Assembly (NCBI GenBank): GCA_033763355.1
Contig: JANRKT010000072.1
Coordinates: forward strand, 1 to 25,111
DNA: 25,111 bases
Direction of reading: 5' to 3'
Source: JANRKT01 sp033763355
GTDB lineage: Bacteria; Bacteroidota; Bacteroidia; Chitinophagales; Chitinophagaceae
The notes under the pieces are model-generated. The model was not told the origin of the DNA, searched no databases, and was given only the letters and a program-made list of their open reading frames with translations. The position numbers and the translations under genes were made by a program. Positions 22,218 to 25,111 of the stretch are shown here, piece after piece. The first letter of the stretch is position 1. Each line of letters begins with the position of its first letter.

Positions 22218-22225
22218 TAGTTTTG
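22218..22225 (+). promoter_or_regulatory. Putative -7 element upstream of the SDR gene
   Basis: TAGTTTTG matches TAnnTTTG; no clear -33 TTG is seen 19-21 nt upstream. The leader would be about 75 nt. Confidence 0.3.
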
Positions 22226-22305
22226 AAATCCGGCATAAACAGGTACCCGTATCTATATATGCTTATGCGAAAAGCTGGAGTACAGTTCAAAATCAGGATC
22301 GTTTC

Positions 22306-22989
22306 ATGCAAAACATATTCATTACCGGCGGAACCGGCTATATTGGCAGCAGGCTCATAAAATCGTTGCAGAAACAAGGCGGGTTCAGGATCAAAGCCCT
22401 TATAAGAAAAGGCTCTGAACATAAAGCGCCGGCTTGTTGCGAAATTGTGTCTGGCAACGCACTTGAGGCCATCAGTTACCAGCAGCATATCGAAAGGGGT
22501 TCATCGTTCATACATCTTGTTGGCGTTGCTCACCCATCCCCATCAAAAAAAGAAGCATTTAAACAAATTGACCTTGTTTCTGTTCAGCAGGCTGTAAAAG
22601 CGGCAAAGTACGCGGGGGTAACCCATTTTATTTATCTCAGTGTATCGCAATATCCGTCGGGCATCATGAGGGATTACCAGTTGGTGAGGGCTGAAGGAGA
22701 AACATTATTAAAAGAGAGTGGCATCATCTCTACATTTATACGCCCCTGGTATGTGTTAGGGCCCGGGCACCGGTGGCCGGTTTTATTAATGCCCTTGTAT
22801 GGCATTGCAAAATTATTTCCTTCAGCACGTGAAAAAGCAGAGAAACACGGATTGGTTACCATTAACCAGATGATTGAAACCCTTGTTTATTCCGTTCAAA
22901 ACCCGCCTGCAGCAAACGATGTGTATGAAGTGGAAGACATTAAAACAATCAGGCCGCAGAAACTTCTGGTACGGCCGGTAATTCAATAA
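22306..22989 (+). CDS. Atypical short-chain dehydrogenase-like NAD(P)-binding protein
   Basis: A 227-aa cytosolic protein. The N-terminal GGTGYIGSRL (8-17) is the TGxxGxxG dinucleotide-binding motif of atypical/extended SDRs. VQQAVKAAKYAGVTHFIYLSV and FIRPWYVLGPGHRWP are typical of the NmrA / NDUFA9-like group. There is no clear YxxxK catalytic pair: the region where it would be (SQYPSGIMRDYQLVRAE) has Tyr but Val-Arg instead of Lys three residues on, as in binding-only members. It may sense redox cofactors or modify a quinone-related substrate; function unassigned. Start ATG 22306. Confidence 0.87.
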   Translation: MQNIFITGGTGYIGSRLIKSLQKQGGFRIKALIRKGSEHKAPACCEIVSGNALEAISYQQHIERGSSFIHLVGVAHPSPSKKEAFKQIDLVSVQQAVKAAKYAGVTHFIYLSVSQYPSGIMRDYQLVRAEGETLLKESGIISTFIRPWYVLGPGHRWPVLLMPLYGIAKLFPSAREKAEKHGLVTINQMIETLVYSVQNPPAANDVYEVEDIKTIRPQKLLVRPVIQ

Positions 22990-23289
22990 ACATATTCACA
23001 GAGAACAAGGGCTTTAAAATCCTGACATGACAAAAACGGAATGTTGTATGCTGCGGTGCTATTACAACTTCTGGCCTTCCTTTCTTTTACTACCTTGTAC
23101 TATCAAAAAACAGCAGTAGCCGGCAATTTTAACTTACGCATCAGCAAAAGTATTAACTAAAATATTCTGCGGCCCCGCTGTGATTTTTTCTGCCCTTATG
23201 CGAATAATAGTTTAAGCATATTTCTTAATTTGATAATCCACAGTTAACCAGAGAATAAAACAGTATAAACAGGAAATGAGAAGCAATAA
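22990..23289 (+). other. 300-bp intergenic region, no clear gene
   Basis: It contains a 30-codon frame from ATG 23026 (rich in Cys, low plausibility), and no convincing terminator for the SDR gene. I see neither an exact TAnnTTTG with a proper -33 TTG nor the CTAAAAC-N17-CGTA element in front of the sigma gene, so autoregulation by the same motif is not visible. Confidence 0.5.
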
Positions 23290-23802
23290 ATGAACCCAGC
23301 AGACAAACCGGATTTGTTTCTTTCAGTTATTGAAAGCAATAAAGGAATCATTTACAAAATAGTGAACTCCTATTGCAAACAGCCTGAGGACAGAAAGGAC
23401 CTTGTACAGGAGATAATGATACAGTTGTGGAAATCGTTTGAAAAGTATAACGATAACTACAGCCATTCCACCTGGATATACCGCATTGCACTGAATGTGG
23501 CCATTTCATTTTACAGGAAAGAAAATACCCGGCAGAAGATAGCGCAGCCGCTAAAGGAAAGCATCCTTGATTTTGCCGACATTAATAACGCACAGGAAAA
23601 AGAAGCAAATTTTAATACCCTGCAACAGTTCATCTCCGGGCTTAAAGACCTGGACAAGGCCTTGATGCTGCTTTATCTTGAAGAAAAAAGTTATAAGGAA
23701 ATTGCCGGAATCACCGGCATTACCGAAACCAATGTGGCAACGAAAATTGCAAGAATAAAAAAATTACTGAGGCAAAATTTTGATACAATAAACCAGCAAT
23801 AA
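23290..23802 (+). CDS. ECF-type RNA polymerase sigma factor
   Basis: A 170-aa protein with the two ECF domains. Region 2: YKIVNSYCKQPEDRKDLVQE, then IMIQLWKSFEKYNDNYSHSTWIY and RIALNVAISFYRK. Region 4: LDKALMLLYLEEKSYKEIAG, ITGITETNVATKIARIKKLL, a helix-turn-helix. No extra C-terminal domain is present. Length and order are those of classical ECF factors that direct envelope- or stress-response regulons. The next gene, a membrane protein, starts 1 nt after the stop and is the natural anti-sigma candidate. It lies about 1.1 kb behind the receptor operon, whose promoter looks ECF-dependent. Confidence 0.94.
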   Translation: MNPADKPDLFLSVIESNKGIIYKIVNSYCKQPEDRKDLVQEIMIQLWKSFEKYNDNYSHSTWIYRIALNVAISFYRKENTRQKIAQPLKESILDFADINNAQEKEANFNTLQQFISGLKDLDKALMLLYLEEKSYKEIAGITGITETNVATKIARIKKLLRQNFDTINQQ

Positions 23803-23803
23803 A

Positions 23804-24463
23804 ATGGAAGAAACAAACTTTGTGCTTTTATGGAAGGAGCATTATGAAAAAATTGAAGCCAGCCTGGCCATCAACAAACGCTTGCTGCTGGGCGCCCTTG
23901 AAGATAAAGCAAAATCCTCCCTTTCATCTTTAAAACGGCTTAAAACCACAGGCATCATCCTATCTGTGCCTTATTTGCTTTTTCTTGGCGCACTCCTGTT
24001 TTGGGCTGTCACCCATTACTCTCCGGCGCTGTTTTATTTTACTTTTTCTGTTGCCGCCATTTTTATCATTAATATAAAGGCGCTGGCTGATTATATAAAA
24101 CACCTGGTTTGGGTAAATAACATTGGTTACGACGGTAGCATAACAAACATTCAGCAGCGGCTCAACAAACTGCAGCTTTCCATCATAAGCCATGCCAGGA
24201 TAATGTGCCTGCAATTCCCTTTTTTCACTACATTTTACCTCAGCAACAAATGGTTTCCCCATATGGTGGGCTGGGGATACATCGTGTTCCAGGTTGCATT
24301 AACCGGCTCGTTCACTTTGCTTTCGTACTGGCTGTACAAAAACCATAAGATGGAGAGCCTTAATAAAAAATGGTTCAGAAAAATGATTGCAGGTTCCGGC
24401 GGAAGATCAGTAGCTAAAGCAATAGAATTTTACAGGGAGATAGAAGAGTTTAAAAAGAGCTGA
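23804..24463 (+). CDS. Membrane protein of unknown function, translationally coupled to the sigma factor
   Basis: A 219-aa protein with a charged, helical cytoplasmic N-terminal part (1-47: MEETNFVLLWKEHYEKIEAS, then KRLLLGALEDKAKSSLSSLKRLK). Four hydrophobic segments follow at about 48-70, 74-92, 133-148 and 155-178, and then a short basic tail (SLNKKWFRKM). Its ATG is 1 nt after the sigma factor's stop, so the two are made in fixed ratio. Position and layout suit an anti-sigma factor, but I see no zinc-binding H-x3-C-x2-C motif and it belongs to no family I can name. Similar proteins accompany ECF genes in Bacteroidota. Confidence 0.78.
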   Translation: MEETNFVLLWKEHYEKIEASLAINKRLLLGALEDKAKSSLSSLKRLKTTGIILSVPYLLFLGALLFWAVTHYSPALFYFTFSVAAIFIINIKALADYIKHLVWVNNIGYDGSITNIQQRLNKLQLSIISHARIMCLQFPFFTTFYLSNKWFPHMVGWGYIVFQVALTGSFTLLSYWLYKNHKMESLNKKWFRKMIAGSGGRSVAKAIEFYREIEEFKKS

Positions 24464-24610
24464 CAACATATCCCCATAGCCGGTGAACAACACAGCTACC
24501 CCTTGCACCAGTAACACATTTTGAATACCTTCACCCTGCACAGCGGCAGCGCAACTTCTGTTGCCCGTAACCTTTGAGAGGTGTTCTTCAATTTTTAAAT
24601 TTCTCCGGGT

Positions 24611-25111
24611 ATGGCACTTCGTGAAAAATTATTTACTTTTTTCCTCTGGTGGGCTGTCATTGGTTTTAGCCTTTGGGTTGGCGGCACCCTCTTTAACATG
24701 ACTGTAATAGTTCCTGTCTGGAGCGAATCACCACCGGAATCGGTGAGGGATTTTTTTGGCGGTACAAGTTTTAATAAATACATCAATAATTTTTTTGGCC
24801 CGCCCTGGATGGTCATCAGGAATGTGCCCATTATTGTTGCATTGTTTCTTGGCTGGAACAGCAAACTTCACAGGCGCTACCTGCTCATTACCACAATCAT
24901 CTTCATAATTGCTGTGGTGCACACATTGGTATATGTCTATTCCATCAATGATGTTTTAATGTTTAAAGCCGGCGGAGACAAGACTGCTGAAGAAATCAAT
25001 ACCCTGGTTGACAAATGGATATTTGCCGACAGATTGAGATTTGCAGTAATGCTGCCAGGTTATTTCTTTTTATTGAAAGCTTTCAGGCTGCCAATACCAG
25101 CGCAAAAAAAC
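24611..25111 (+). CDS. Small integral membrane protein (DUF1772-like), 3' end beyond window
   Basis: An ATG at 24611 opens 167 codons that are still open at the window edge. Four hydrophobic segments are visible: LFTFFLWWAVIGFSLWVGGTLF (about 7-28), NVPIIVALFLGW (about 70-82), LLITTIIFIIAVVHTLVYVY (about 91-110) and FAVMLPGYFFLLKAF (about 145-159). The arrangement of a first helix followed by P.W and a loop, then three helices, is that of DUF1772 or related anthrone-oxygenase-like membrane proteins. The ending IPAQKN is probably within a few residues of the true C-terminus. The preceding 24464-24610 has no clear promoter. Confidence 0.7.
   Translation, partial: MALREKLFTFFLWWAVIGFSLWVGGTLFNMTVIVPVWSESPPESVRDFFGGTSFNKYINNFFGPPWMVIRNVPIIVALFLGWNSKLHRRYLLITTIIFIIAVVHTLVYVYSINDVLMFKAGGDKTAEEINTLVDKWIFADRLRFAVMLPGYFFLLKAFRLPIPAQKN

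Noticed and set aside
22248..22259. CGTATCTATATA before the SDR gene as a third copy of the ECF-type element
   Set aside because: The matching CTAAAAC block 17 nt upstream is missing and the TATCTC part is only partly present.
23026..23118. 30-codon frame between the SDR and sigma genes
   Set aside because: Cys-rich composition unlike neighbours, no ribosome-binding site and no relation to either gene; probably chance.

Overview
The window looks like a chromosomal segment of a Bacteroidota bacterium, most likely family Chitinophagaceae. The evidence is two TonB-dependent-type outer-membrane proteins with carboxypeptidase-like regulatory domains, many SPI/SPII-signal proteins of Bacteroidota type, several exact matches to the Bacteroidota -7 element TAnnTTTG, weak Shine-Dalgarno sequences, and low-to-moderate GC. 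No tRNA, rRNA or CRISPR array is visible. Family assignment is inference from gene content, not from a marker gene.

Left part (1-7.1 kb, mostly minus strand): the start of a yajQ-family gene cut by the window edge, an 818-aa outer-membrane beta-barrel protein, a complete IS5-type insertion sequence of about 1453 bp with imperfect 16-bp terminal repeats, a prolipoprotein diacylglyceryl transferase, a bacilliredoxin, and a divergent small heat-shock protein. Middle part (7.1-13.7 kb): an unrecognised 431-aa secreted protein, an NTF2-like secreted protein, a small basic lipoprotein, a divergent pentameric ligand-gated ion channel homologue, recF, a 305-aa lipoprotein and a GNAT acetyltransferase.

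Right part (13.7-25.1 kb, all plus strand): a 490-bp regulatory region with two near-ideal Bacteroidota promoters, then an exported protein made of six ~25-residue 'KAD' repeats. Next comes an envelope/redox block: fasciclin-domain protein, b-type cytochrome, membrane-anchored sulfite-oxidase-fold molybdoprotein, a DUF4331 protein split into two adjacent exported halves, a TPR lipoprotein and a TonB-dependent receptor. Then an atypical SDR protein, an ECF sigma factor with a nearly overlapping membrane protein, and the start of a small membrane protein running off the window.

The most striking signal is a shared bipartite promoter-like element, CTAAAAC-N17-CGTA(n2)TATCTC. It is found with identical spacing 39-41 nt upstream of the fasciclin gene and upstream of the first DUF4331 gene. 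It resembles an ECF-sigma promoter and would tie the fasciclin/cytochrome/molybdoprotein block and the DUF4331/TPR/receptor block into one regulon. The ECF sigma gene at 23290 is an obvious but untested candidate regulator. A second shared motif (CATAGTAC, in pairs) links the promoter regions of the outer-membrane barrel gene and the KAD-repeat gene.
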